A DNA stretch of 64,000 bases from Symbiodinium natans (GCA_905221605.1 CAJNDS010000294.1:62001-126000); one strand, 5' to 3'. Shown: positions 46,701-58,400, numbered from the stretch's first letter. Notes: generated by a model not told the origin, from the sequence alone. Made by a program: numbers and translations.

Positions 46701-49700
46701 AAGATGCGCCTTGGCTCGAGGGAAAAGTCATGCCCGCCAAGACGGGCGCGTTTGTTCCGTGCGTCGACTGAGTCGGGTTTAGGGTTTAGGGTTTAGGGTT
46801 TAGGGTTTAGGGTTTAGGGAGAAGGTATAAGCATAGGAGGGAGCAGCATTTGCGGATTCGAAGCAGTTATCTAACTTGAAGGCAAAGTTATTGCGCAAGT
46901 CCCTGGCCTCTTTGTGATGGAAGCCTTGCGTATGTGTTCGGAAGGGACAGTCGCGGCCTGCAGCCTGTAGGGTTGGGGTGCAGCCTTTACGGCTGGGGTA
47001 GTTCTGTTTTGCATAAGTTCACAGCAGCTTCTGCATGTTCTGTTCTGGTCTGTTGGTGCTTGTCGGCGATGCGTTTGCACAAGACGCCTATGACCATCCA
47101 AGGGGAAACTGCTTGTGCCGTTCTATGCGCTCTGCGCCTCACCCACAGGCTGTTGGAGTCCTGAAGCTTCAACAGCTTGCGCACCGCTGGCCGGGTGCGG
47201 GGCACGCTGCATGAGGTACTATTCCGAGAGTCCTTTCTGAGGCCAGCGTGCTGCGGCACGACAGTGGGGCAATGGGCTAACGCGCTCACCGGGGGACTCT
47301 CGCTGGTCCGGAGACTAGCTCGAGTTCTCCATCGGCTCATGCAGCGTTGGCAGGGGAGGCCTTTGCTTGAGGCATGCAACATTCCATTGCGAGCGGGCGG
47401 TGCCTGCCGCACAGTCCGCACCGCACCTTCCGCCCACTGGTTTCAACATTCCATGAAGGGTTTCTGACGGTTTGTGGCCTCGGTTGATTCAGCAACCCAA
47501 GGAAGGGGATCTGCTGCGCATGCAGCTGCTTCTGCAGCATCTCCAAGAAGAACATCGTGTGTTGAACGCTGGTTGTAGTAGGGCCCACCGCTCCAAAGCC
47601 GCAGCACCACCAGCGCCGCCACCACCTCGTTGCAAAAGCATATCGTGCAGGTTGCTGTCGGCTTGGACGCAGCGTGCTGCAAAGAGTTCCGTTGTGTTCT
47701 CTTGGTGGCTGTCGGCGTGATGCGTTTGCACAAGCCGTCCAGGACCGTCCAAACCTTTGTCGTACTTCGCAATGACGCGGTCGCATCGTGTACCACGGCA
47801 AACTTCTGGTGCCGTTCTATGCACTCTCTTCGCCTCACCCACAGGCTGTTGGAGTCCTGAAGCTTCAACAGCTTGCGCACCGCTGGCCGGGTGCGGGGCA
47901 CGCTGTGTGAGGGACTGCCGAAGAGTCCTTTCGAGGCCAGCGTGCTGCGGCACGACAGTGAGGCACTCACGGGGGACGCTCACCTGGTCGGCTGAACTGG
48001 TTCGAGTTCTTCGTTGGGGCATGCAGCGTTGGCAGGGGAGGCCTTTGTGTGAGGGGATCTGCAACCCTAAGCCCTCAGAAGCCCCAACCGCGACCAGGAG
48101 ATGGGGGAACCGCCGCGCCCGAGAAGAACATGGGATGTTGGTCGGGGCTCGGGCCCCAGCAGCTTTAGGGTGAATATAGGGGTCGGAATAATTACGAATA
48201 GTATTCCCTTACGGTCCCTTTATGATTAATGTACCATTACTAACCCCCAAAACCCTATTCTAATTATTAAGGCCTCTATATTAGGGTTTTGCTGTTTAGG
48301 GTTTAGGGTTTGGGGCTTAGGGCTTAGGGTTTAGCTCTCAGGGGCGATGTGAGGTTCTTTCGCAAGGTTCAGACAACTCGGCCCAAGATCCGGCACAGGG
48401 TCTCGGAGGGCATCCTAAACCCAGCCCCCTCTCCCCGGGCTCTAGAATCCTAAGCTGTGAGCCGAACCAGACCCTGATTCTTTTTTGTAAGGGTTGAGGG
48501 TGTAGGGTACTACAGCCCTGAGTAAAGTTAAGCGGGACAAGATGACCAGGACTAGCCTATGCAAGCGAGGCTTAGAGTTCCGTGCAAGCCAGCCCCAGAA
48601 TCCCAAACCCTAAGAACTGTAAACCTTAGGAGCCCTAAACCCTAATGAGAACCATAAATTGTAGACGCGAAACCCCCACCCCCAGGACCCTCAACCCTTA
48701 AAACCCCTAAAATTTAGGAATCCCAGGAGCCCTGAGAAACCTAGGAGTACCCTCAATCCTGAACTTGGAAGCAGGCAACAGAAGTGAGCTCGGACCTCAA
48801 CCCTAGAAAGGACCAGCTTAGGGTCGTTTTGCCGCCTGAGATGGCGTGGGGCGGGGTCAAAAGGTTTTGAGGTTACACTCGGCACCCCAACCTTCACAGC
48901 TTCTGCGCCTTAGGAACCCTAAGCCCTAAAGCCTAGCCTTCTGGGCCTCAGGAGAAGGCCTACGGAGACGCGGCCTTTGCCGCGGCCGCGCGTCGTGCGA
49001 AGTTCTGCCCCGCCAGGGCCTCGCCTGGGGTTCAGGAAGGCCCTAAGAACCTTGAAGCCCCTAAAGCCCAAAAATCCCCGAAGTCCCAAGACCACTAGAA
49101 ACCCAAACCCTGTTGCACAGTACAGAGTTTTGGGGGCCTTGAAGAGGGACTTCCCTGGCCTTTTGGAAGAAGTGAGCGCTGGGGGGAAGGGGAGTCAACA
49201 CGGGTGCAATGAGGCGCCAGGTGCAGTGCATCACGAAGGCTTCAAGGCAAGGCAGACTTCCCGAAGCCCTAAACCCTAAACCCTAAACCCTAAACCCTAA
49301 ACCCTAACCAAAACCCTAACTCCCTAAACCCTAAGCCCTAAGTCCTAAGCCCTAAGCCCTAAGCCCTAAGCCCTAAACCTGAGCACCAAACCATGCAACT
49401 AGCCCTAAACCCTCAACCTCGGCCCTGCCCTCGCACGCAGAAACCTCGCACCCTCAACCCCAACAGCTCCCTCAACCCAAACCCCGCAGCCCCAAATCCT
49501 TTTCCCTGTCCTTGTGTCTGGACCCTGTACACTCTAAACCCTCAACCCTCAACCCTAAACCCTAAACCCTAAACCCTAAACCCTAAACCCGAAGCCCATG
49601 AGGTGCTTGATGGCCACTGGCCCTCCACCCAGCGCCTACCGGCCGTGGCCGCGGGGACGCCACACTTGGGTTTGGGTGTTAGGGTGGTGCCTTCACCCCG

Positions 49701-52092
49701 GTTTAGGGTTTTAGGGTTTAGGGTTTAGTCCTGAATCCTAAGCCCTAAACCCTTAAATGTCCTAAATACTATGTTGGGGGCGGGGCTCTGGGGTTTCTAG
49801 GGTTTTACTCCGGGTCCAAGGGGGTAACCTTTGGGTGCTACTTGGTGGTATTTCAAGGGTGCTTGAACGCTGCCTGAAATTTCTTCGGTGTAGGGGCTTG
49901 GGCTTTTAGGTGTTGGGGGTCTGGGGGACCCATATGCTTCAAACCCCCCTGAAGTCCGGAGGCTCTGCTGGGTTGCAGGCAAGATCATCTAAGGATTTTA
50001 TGGAGTTTCAATCAAGGTGCCAGTAAATTAGAGCATGTCTCAGCCTTTCTTAGAGGAAGAGGAGTGCAGTTTCCTGCGTGGTTAGAGGCTGAGGCTTAGC
50101 AAGAGTATCCTGCGCTAGACCACTCAGTCTGAGCACGTCGCCCTAAAGCCACGCCCCCCCCCGCTTGATATCCGAGCCAGGCCCGGCAAACCCTCAGCCC
50201 TAGAGGCGAAACCCAACTGGCAAGGCTTGGAGCCCCCCAGCCCTGAGGTGATGAAGGGCTGCGTGCCGGTGGTGCGCCTCGGCTTAGGACTTGTGGCTAA
50301 CTCTGAGTTTCGGGTTGAGTTTGTAAGGACAGCTCTTGTGACACTGCTTCAAGGGCGTTCACAGATTCTCAACTAGGCGATAGCTTTCTGAACTGGGACA
50401 TAGTTGGGCGCTGAGAGCTTGCTTCAAATCCACAGCTGGGGGGTAGCACCCTAAGCCTGGAGACATGTGGAAACCTGAAAGGAAAGGAAATCCAGGGTTT
50501 TGCGTGCCCTGGGCCTGAGACCCCTGCATCCGCCCTTTTTTTCTTTCGGGGGTCTTGAAGGGACGGGGGTGGGGGGGATCAGCCCCAGAATGTCAGAAGT
50601 CTAGAGCCCTAGAGCCCGAGAATCCCGGAACCTCGAACCTTAAGCCCTTAAGCTGCCATGTGTTTCTTGAAGCCCCCCCAACCCCCCCCCCCCCCCCTGC
50701 CCCCAGGATTTCAAACCGACTGGAGCTGCCGTGGGACGCTGGGTGTGGGTGCAGGTTTCCATGTTCACAGCTTCCCAGAAAAAAACTCTCAAGCCTAAGC
50801 CTAGTTCTCTGAAGCCCGGTTCCCCTTGTAGTGCTCAAAGTCAGGATACCCCCGACAGAAGCCATCGTTGCCAGAGAGCGGGCCGAATCCTAAACCCCCA
50901 GCACCCTGCGCGAAGCCCCTATGCCCCCCCCCCCCCCCTCCCTCGTAAAACCCCAAACCCTGAAGCCTGCCCTCCCAGTGGTTCTTCCGATTTCTTCGGA
51001 CCCTGAACCCAAAACTTTTGCGGCGCCCCTGGGTTTTTCTTGTTGCAAGCCTGTGGCGTGGTTCTTTGGAGTCTAGGGTCTATGGAGCTGGTAAGGCTGA
51101 GGGTTTTTAAAAGGGCTGCTGGGGCTTTGGAGGTTTTGGGGTTCTTAAACCCTAAACCCTAAACCCCAAGCCCAAACCCCTAAACCCTAAACCGTAAACC
51201 CTAAACCGGAGTCAGGATGACCTCCTAAACTGGACGGCCGCAAGTATCAGCCTCCATGAGGGCCACATTGCCGACTTGCCCTTTGCCAGGCGCTAAGGGG
51301 CGTTGGGGCTGATAGACAAAAAAAGGGGGTGCAAGTGCATGAGGCCCTAAACCCCAAACCCCAAACCCTCAACCCTGGACCCTCAACCCGGAGCACTTTG
51401 GGGGCTTTTTCTGGGAGTCCTGGGCTAGGGACTCGGAAGCCTACGGTTACTGCAAAGCCCCCCCCCTCCAACCCGCCTAAAGGCACCAAACACGAGTTGT
51501 AATACATGGGGGTCGAAATATGTGCTAAGAATATTCCCTTCTGGCCCCTCAAAAAACATACGATTTTTCCCCAAAACCCTATCCTAATTCTTAAGGCCCC
51601 ACATTAGTGATGTCAGGGGGCGTCATGGGAACTGGCGGGCTTGGTGTTTGGGGGGCTGAGCTCTGGGTGATCCTGCGCCCAGCTTCGCACGCCCTGAGGC
51701 TTCAGGTTCACTTAACACCCTAAACCCTCAACCCTCAACCCCCTCAACCCTAAAACCCTAAACCCAAAATCCAGAGTTTGCGCGTTGCGGTTTCGGGTTT
51801 AAGGATTTCGGGGGAGGGGGGGGTACGGAATCCGCACTTGTGGAGGAGGGGAGGGGCAGAACTGTACCTTGAACATTTGAGTCCTGTGAAGATGGTACCA
51901 AGTTTCACTCCCCTACCCCCTACCCCCCCCCCCAGGGTCCATTTGGGGTTTATTTAGGGTTTAGGGTTTAGGGCTTAGGGTTTAGGGCTTAGGCTCCTAA
52001 GCATGAGTAAAGTCTATTCAGTGTGTTCAGAGCCCTCGGCAAAGGTCCTCCGAAGCGTTCCGGAGGCATCGCTGCGGGCCATGCAAAGCACC
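39049..52092 (+). CDS. Exostosin-family glycosyltransferase (GT47), type II membrane protein
   Basis: Exons that join in frame: 39049-39121, 40579-40616, 42209-42276, 42701-42777, 42931-42968 (tentative), 43370-43429, 43880-43954, 44166-44252 (or 44249), 44552-44604 (tentative end), 45083-45143, 45817-45896, 48342-48366, 48952-49017, 49603-49641, 50248-50271, 51216-51284, 52045 to about 52092. The order of motifs is that of exostosins: hydrophobic CLAFFGWLLAGSC near the N-terminus (anchor); LRIHVALPE; TEDPDLADFVYVP; HAVFVTTAGGRRL; LDIVVPWN; RRPLLAFFAG; RRAKFCP; GHWPSTQRL; VMKGCVPV; LLNWTAASISLHEGHIADLP; LRSVPEASLRAMQ. Such enzymes act in the Golgi on polysaccharides or glycans; donor and acceptor sugars cannot be told. 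The N-terminus and last exon are not fixed; 52217 to about 52256 (KWISDGDGRSSF) may be the last exon. Ten or more donors are GC. Confidence 0.8.
39688..39796. mobile_element. Dispersed element family A, diverged copy
   Basis: It contains ATAGGGGGTCGGAAGTTATGG and ends ATTAAGGCTCCCATATT, matching the ends of the 48173-48282 copy. It is in the first phased intron of the glycosyltransferase. Confidence 0.45.
40112..40147 (+). CDS. Isolated exon-like island inside an intron
   Basis: An ATG opens MDLWKPAMWAAK just before a GC that could be a donor, in the glycosyltransferase intron 39122-40578. Phase analysis joins the flanking exons without it, so it is either an alternative exon or chance. Another frame across it reads LSCNCGFPAMSC. 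Confidence 0.2.
44371..44498. repeat. Interstitial telomere-like array, (CCCTAAA)n
   Basis: About 18 copies in the glycosyltransferase intron, ending about 55 bp before the acceptor at 44551. The following intron has TTTAGGG words near its start (44698-44750). Confidence 0.9.
46003..46105. mobile_element. Dispersed element family A
   Basis: It starts ACTATAGGGGTCGGAATAAT, then TATTCCCTCATGGTCCCTT, and ends in a diverged form of the family tail. It is in the 2.4-kb glycosyltransferase intron 45897-48341. Confidence 0.6.
46190..46590. repeat. Clustered CGCGAAAGTT / CGCGTAAG words
   Basis: GCGAAAGTT occurs near 46192, 46341, 46567 and 46578, and CCGCGTAAGTT/CCGCGTAAGC/CCGCGTAAGTC in tandem at about 46350-46382. 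The words are spread through about 400 bp of intron and are not a simple tandem array. Confidence 0.6.
46850..48080 (-). pseudogene. Duplicated block with matching minus-strand open frames
   Basis: Two related segments lie about 700 bp apart: CTGTTGGAGTCCTGAAGCTT and the next 50 bases at about 47150 recur at about 47849. Upstream and downstream parts (CAGCGTGCTGCGGCACGACAGT; CAGCGTTGGCAGGGGAGGCC) also recur. On the minus strand both copies keep the frame RPAVRKLLKLQDSNSLWVRR, which favours a real former coding sequence of about 175 codons on that strand (47443-47970). No family was recognised. It lies in an intron of the glycosyltransferase and lacks telomere words, like an inserted and duplicated element. 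Confidence 0.4.
48173..48282. mobile_element. Dispersed element family A, best copy (MITE-like)
   Basis: 110 bp. The left end is AATATAGGGGTCGG and the right end is AAGGCCTCTATATT, so the termini are imperfect inverted repeats (AATATAG-GG-C). The body contains TATTCCCTTACGGTCCCTTT and CCCCAAAACCCTATTCTAAT. Related copies are at 39688, 46003, 51501 and 58482, with a weak one near 31397. It has no coding capacity. Confidence 0.65.
51501..51606. mobile_element. Dispersed element family A
   Basis: It starts AATACATGGGGGTCGAAATA, contains ATATTCCCTTCTGGCCCCT and CCCCAAAACCCTATCCTAAT, and ends TTAAGGCCCCACATTA. It is in the glycosyltransferase intron 51285-52044. Confidence 0.6.
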
Positions 52093-52311
52093 GGCCTGAG
52101 GGATAATACTGCTGACGCACCTTTTTTGGAGTCTAGGGTTGAGGGTTTAGGGTTGAGGGTTTAGGGTTTAGGGTTTAGGGACCCATGAGACTTGGCCCTG
52201 AACCCTAAACCCGAACCCCGTCAGAAGTGGATTTCTGATGGGGATGGCCGATCCAGCTTCGTGGGTGTGCAGCAGCCTTGGCCTCTTTCCCCCCCCCTCA
52301 CACAAACAAAT

Positions 52312-52425
52312 ATTTGTATATATATATATATATGTATATGTCTATATATATATATGTATATATTTTATAAATAAGTATATATATATATATATGTATACGT
52401 ATATATATATATATATATATGGTAC
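52312..52425. repeat. TA-rich microsatellite
   Basis: (TA)n with ATATGTATAC words. The open frames across it are composed of Tyr and Ile and are artefacts. Confidence 0.9.
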
Positions 52426-52671
52426 CCCCCCAGTTATCCACACCTTTTCTGCTTGTTTTGTGTTTTTCTTGTTCTGGCACTGCGTATTTCTTTTTTTCGT
52501 TCGTAATTTGTTTTCTTTGCCCCAGCGTGTTGCTTATATTTTCTTTCTTCCTTCATTTATATCTGGTTGATTATCTGTATGTTTATATTACACCAGTAGA
52601 GACGTTTCTAGAGTGCATAGTGTACTTAAATTTCAAGGCCTCAATAGTCAAGCACGATGAGGGACAAGGAG

Positions 52672-53275
52672 TATTGAAGTTCAATGCTCCGGATTGAAGT
52701 TCAATACTCCGGGATTCAAGATTCAAGATTCAAGGTTCCCGGGAAAAGTTTCCCCGGGATCTTGAATCCAGGGTCCCGAAGTATTGAAGTTCAATCCGGG
52801 GTATTGAACTTCAATACTCGGGACCCTGGATTCAAGATCCCGGGGAAACTTTTCCCTGGAACCTTGAATCTTGAATCTTGAATCCCGGAGTATTGAAGTT
52901 CAATGCTCCGGATTGAAGTTCAATACTCCCGGGATTCAAGATTCAAGATTCAAGGTTCCCGGGAAAAGTTCACCCGGGATCTTGAATCCAGGGTCCCGAA
53001 GTATTGAACTTCAATCCGGGGTATTGAACTTCAATACTGGGGACCCTGGATTCAAGATCCCGGGGAAACTTTTCCCTGGAACCTTGAATCTTGAATCTTG
53101 AATCCCGGAGTATTGAAGTTCAATGCTCCGGATTGAAGTTCAATACTCCGGGATTCAAGATTCAAGATTCAAGGTTCCAGGGAAAAGTTTCCCCGGGATC
53201 TTGAATCCAGGGTCCCGAGTTTTGAAGGTCAATCTTGAATCCCGGAGTATTGAAGTTCAATGCTCCGCAATCCAA
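52672..53275. repeat. Satellite of about 220-bp near-palindromic units
   Basis: The word GGATTGAAGTTCAATACTCC begins units at 52691, 52910 and 53130, giving periods of 219 and 220 bp. Each full unit is itself an inverted repeat about the centre CAATCCGGGGTATTG. The left arm has GATTCAAGATTCAAGATTCA, GGGAAAAGTTTCCCC and GAATCCAGGGTCCCGA; the right arm has these in reverse complement. The third unit is cut short near 53220. Confidence 0.9.
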
Positions 53276-53279
53276 AGCC

Positions 53280-54760
53280 TTAGGGCTTTTCGGAGATTAT
53301 CTCTAATACCCTGACGGGGTTAGCTCTATAGGGTTTAGCCCTATAGGGTCTAAGCTTTAAGCACTACCCGAAACCCTTGAGGGTCAGAACCCTAAAACCC
53401 TTGAGGGCTCTAAAGATTAGAAGGCTGTAGCCCTAGAGGTGCTGAAACCACATTTAGAATATTTAAATGGGCCGGGCCGTTTCCCAAAATAGCTATTTTG
53501 TTTCAAAATTTCAAGGATTTGAAGGAATGTACGGATTGTTAAAAATTCAAAAGGGCCGGGCATTTCCCAAAATAACTTATTTTTTCAAAATTTTACGGAT
53601 TTTAAAGTATCTAAGTGGCCTAACATCCTTAAAATGTTGAAAGCCAGAGGCCTCTCAATATTTTAAGGAGTTTACAGGGTTTTCAAGAATTGAAGGGTCT
53701 TTGTAAATTCTTCAAAATCCTTGAAGCTTTAACAGGGGAAACAAAACCATCAAATAGTAGATAAAGGTGAGTCGTATACAGGGTTGTCAGGTTCTAATCC
53801 TAAAGGTAATGCCTCAACCTTAAACCATACACATGTGAACCCTATAGGCCTATAGCGTTTAAACCCTATCGGGCTAACCCCGTGAGGGCTTAAGAGATAA
53901 ACTTTTTGGGATTTAAAGGTTTAAAAAAATAAGGTCTGGGCATGTATACCTTCAGAGCCTATAGGGCTACAACCTTTGAGGCTTTTAGAGCCCCATAGGC
54001 TTTCAGGGTTCTGACCCAAAAGGGCTTGGGATTTAGATTCAAATGCCTAAGCCGTAAGCCCTTACGGTTTATCTCCATGGGCTTACAAACCTTTAAGACC
54101 CCTAAACTTTTGAACCCGATACATGGTGTGGGTACTTATTCTGCTTATTCTTTGCATTTCCACCAAGCCCTATAAACAGAGGCATAACCATGTGGGATTT
54201 TAGGTTTAGGGAATTAAGCCTCAAGCCTGATAGGGTTTTTCAGGCTCTAATCCTATAGGCAATGCCTAAACCTAAAGCCCTAAACTGTTGAACCCTATAG
54301 GCCTATAGGGTTTAAACCCTATCGGGCTAATCCCGTGAGGGCTTTAGAGATACCTTGAAAAACCCTAAACCTTTAGACTTTATGGGATTTAAAGGTTTGA
54401 AAACCTAAGGTCTGGGCATGTATACCTTCAGCGCCTATGCGGTTAAAACTTTTCAGCCTTGTAGAGCCCTATAGGCTTTCAGGGTTCTGACCCTAAAGGG
54501 TGCAGGTTTAGATGCCTAAACCGTAAATCCTTAAGGTTTAAACTCCATGGGCTTAGGCTTAAATACCTAGATCTTAAAAACTTCAAACATATTAACCGTA
54601 TAGGATTAAAGGTTAAGGGTTTAGGTGTACTTGCTTAACCTTGAAACCCTATGGATCTAAAGGGGTTTAACCCTAAACCCTATCGGCTTTAAGCCCTAAA
54701 CCCTATAGGGTTTCGGTGCCTCTCTTTTTATAAGACTTAGGTTTAGAGATTTAGCCCTGA
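53280..54760. repeat. AT-rich block of CCTATAGGG words with a 453-bp duplication
   Basis: About 200 bp starting TCTAATCCTAAAGGTAATGCC at 53793 recur diverged from 54246 (TCTAATCCTATAGGCAATGCC), sharing GAACCCTATAGGCCTATAG, AAACCCTATCGGGCTAA and GTCTGGGCATGTATACCTTCAG. Short palindromic words such as CCTATAGG are frequent. No exon was recognised. Confidence 0.7.
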
Positions 54761-54962
54761 AAACAAGCCTTTGCAAAAACCAGGGAGCGCAGCGGAGCGG
54801 AAGGGAGGGGAGGGGAGAAGGTCGCTGTGCCCAGTGTTTGGACAGACGGAGGGGGGGGGGGTTCAGGGGTCACCGCGGCCCGTGAACGATCTAATTGGCT
54901 CGCAACCACAAAAAGTGTGGATAACCACAAAAAAGCGTGGATAACCCGGGGGGGGGGGTAGC

Positions 54963-55022
54963 ATATATATATATATATGTATGTATGCATGTATGTGTAT
55001 ACATATATATACATAATATACA
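54963..55022. repeat. TA/ATGT microsatellite
   Basis: ATATATATATATGTATGTATGCATGTATGTG and similar simple sequence after a G9 tract. Confidence 0.85.
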
Positions 55023-55355
55023 CATGCGCGGTCATCTCGGGGCTTGGTTTCGTGTAGCCCGAGCCCGTGGTTCAGATGAAGCCCCAGCAAGTTTAGCTTC
55101 GGAGCCTTGCGCCTAAAACTTGTTTGCTCTTGACGGCTCAAGCTGCTGATGTCGCTCCCGGCTTAGAGAGGAAGGCCTGTCTGCTCGGCATTCCCCTACC
55201 TGAAGCAGAAGTTCACGGACAAGAGGCGTTACCCGAAACTCCAATTACGGAAAGCACCGAACCATAAGCTCAACACACCTTCTTTACGGTTCAAGGTTTA
55301 GGGGGCTTAGAGTTCATCCCAGCCCGGACCCCAAAAAGCCAAGGAGTTCTCACTC

Positions 55356-55487
55356 ATGGCCCTAAAAACCCTTGAACCTGAAACCTCGAACGCCCTTGGA
55401 ACTCTGAACCCTCTGAAGATTAATGGCCTTAAAACCCTCGAACCTGAAACCTCGAACGCCCTTGGCACTCTGAACCCTCTGAAGCTC
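55356..55487 (+). repeat. Two 66-bp direct repeats directly before an exon
   Basis: Two copies of a 66-bp unit (about 90 percent alike) begin with ATGGCC at 55356 and 55422. A third ATGGCC at 55488 starts the exon of the next gene. As 66 is a multiple of three, the copies keep one frame (TLEPETSNALGTLNPLK twice) with that exon. They may be coding or intron/leader sequence; the CCCTGAA-like words suggest non-coding. Confidence 0.7.
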
Positions 55488-58400
55488 ATGGCCAACCTCC
55501 CCTCCTGGAGCCTCGGCTCCGCGGCCCCGGGCTCCGGCGCAGCCCTGGGCATGGGCCAAGGCCGGGTTTTTGCTTGGGGGTTAGGGTTCAGGGTGTAGGG
55601 TTTTAGGGTTTTAGGCTTGTAGGGTTTTAGGGTTTTAGGGTTGTAGGGTTTTAGGGTTTTAGGGTTGTAGGGTTTTAGGGTTGTAGGGTTGTAGGGTGTT
55701 AGGGTTTTAGGGTTCAGGGTTTTTTTGTGCGTTTGTAGCAGAGTTCTTATTCGTAATCTTGTAAGTGGTCTCAGTCTTCCACCACTGATTCTATGCCGGC
55801 AGTATGCTTTTCATCACACAGCCTCTTTTGCACTTTACTTGTAAAGACCAACTTTACTTTCAAGAGGTTTAAGCTACTTGTTGCGAGATCAACTCTGGCC
55901 ATTCCGTGTGGGGAGACACTATGAAAAAACCTGGAAGTACGCAAACTTAAGCTGCCAAGCAATGACAAATTCTGCCAGCAGTACAGTCGGTTCAAGTTAG
56001 TTAAGCGTGCTTTCCCGCTCAATGAAGAAGCAAAAAGCAAACTCAAATCTCATCCCATGAACCCTAAAAAGTACGCTGCCTGCACCTGTAGACCCTAACC
56101 GCTATAAGCCCTACAAGCCCTATAGACCCCACCCCAGAAACCCTTAAGCCCTATAAACCCCATAAACCCTACAAACACTTACAGACCCTACGAACCCTGC
56201 AAGCCCCACAAACCTGCGCTACAAACCCTACAAAAGCCTACACACCCTGCATCCGCCACCACCATAAGAGTACTTCTCTAGATTCGGTTCCCTTTTTGGG
56301 TCCGTATATGGTACGGCACCTTTCAAGCAGGACCCCAACGGGCACCTTTGATAACCCTAACGCAACATTTTGGGGAGCTGTCGGCCTTAGAAGCTCAGCG
56401 TTCCTCGCGCGCGTCCCGCATCAGCCCCTCGACATCGACGGCCCGTTCTCTGGTTCCTCATTAAACTCATGATCCGAGGGCCCGAGAAACTGCCTGGAAT
56501 CCTCCGGGACCCCCCGGCTGCGTTGGACCTCTCAACCCTGGACGGAGGAAGATTTTGGAAAGGCAATTGAAGTGAGTGTCTCAGGAAGAGGTCAGGGTGG
56601 TTCTGCCGCCTGAGACGGCGTGGGGTGGGGGAAAAGCGTTAGATGGCCCTTGACAATCGGCTCATAGCTGCCTTTCGCATGGTACGAAGCTTTCTCGGCT
56701 TCTCGGCATCTCAACCTTCAGAGCTTCTGTGCCATACTACAGCAATAAACCCTAAACCCTAAGCCCGAAATCCTAAACCCTAAACCCTAAACCCTAAACC
56801 CTAAACCCCAAACCCTAAACCCTAAACCCCAAAACCCTAAACCCTAACCCTAAACCCCAAACCCCAAACCCCAAACCCTAAACCCCAAACCCCAAACCCC
56901 AAACCCTAAGCTCTAAACCCTAAACCCTAAACCCCAAACCCTAAACCCTAAACCCCCAAACCCTAAGCCCTAAACCCCCAAACCCCAAACCCCAAGCCCG
57001 AATTAAGAGAGCCGATTCAGACCGCGGCGGCTTCTCTCCCACCGCATTCTCGGCGCCGGGCTCTTCGGGCCCCGGCCACCTCGAGTCCATCGGCCGTCGC
57101 GGGGCGTCCCAGAGGGTTTAGGGTTTAGGGTTTAGGGTTAAGGGTTTAGGGTTTAGGGCTTAGGGTTTAGGGTTTAGGGTTTAGGGCTTAACACGTTCAC
57201 GAGGTTTTTGAGGAATTTTGAAAGCGTTTCAGGGTTTCAGGGTTTCAGGGCGCAGGGTTGAACCAGTGGAGTCTCGCGTTTTGGTAAGGGCTACGTGGGG
57301 TATTTACACAACGAAGATGTCCTTCCAACTACACCAAGCAGTCTGTTGAAGCCCAATATGACTTTCGGATAGACGCTGCTATCTTTGATCAAAGCATCTC
57401 GGTTCAAATTCACTGCAAAGAATGGCCACGTTGCATCGTTGGTTATGGGGTGCGAATATCGTCTACCACCATCACCCACCGAAGTTCGTATGACTTGGCT
57501 GCCAAGTTCGTAAGCCTCGACGCGCCAAGGGCTCGAACCCTGAGGCCTTACCTCAAGCCCTGAACTCCTGAACCTCAAGCCCTGAAGCCTTAACCCATTA
57601 AACCCCCCTCTAAACCTCTAAACCCTGAACCCTGAACCCTAAACCCTAAACCCTAAACCCTGAACCCTGAACCCTGAACCCTAAACCCTAAACCCTAAAC
57701 CCTAAACCCTGAACCCCTGAACCCCTGAACCCCTGAGCCCCTGAACCCCTGAACCCCTGAACCCTAGAGCATTCAGGCTGGGAGCTGCATCCCGAGGAGT
57801 GGGGGCGGAAGGGTTCAGGGTTTAGGGTTTAGGGTTTAGGGTTTAGGGTTTAGGGTTTAGGGTTTAGGGTTTAGGGTTTAGGGTTTAGGGTTCAGGGTTC
57901 AGGGTTCAAAGAGTCGTTTTCAGAAGGTTAAGTAGGGTCCGGGTCGGTCAGCGCGACTTTTTAGGGCATTTGCAGGGTTTCAGGCCTGTCGGGTCTCAGG
58001 GTTTAGTTTTTTGGGGGCTTGCGTCTGGGCTTAGGGGTTTAGGGCTTAGGGCTGAGGGTTTAGGGTTTAGGGTTAAGATTCTCGGCTTTAGGGCCCGGTA
58101 GGGTTTAGGGATGAGCGTTAGGGCTGTTTCCAGCTCAGGGTTTAGAAGGTTTGGGGATCAGGTTGCCAAAATATGAGGGCGCCGGGATCAATCCCACTTT
58201 AGACCGAAGTAGCCCCTAAACTTGTTGCCTTTTGGCCCCCTACACCCAATCATCCTAAATCCTAGACCCAATGTCATAAACGTTCTAAGCATACCCAAAA
58301 AGGCCCCCCTCCGAGCTCGCGCCAACACTTCGCCCGATCCCTCAAACCCTCAGCCTTAAACCCCGAACCTTCAAGACCTTAGAGGCCTTAGAGCCCTAAA

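Noticed and set aside
52684-53314. Open frames of 60-76 codons with GIQDSRFKVPGKS
   Set aside because: They repeat with the 220-bp palindromic satellite and have no exon-like context.
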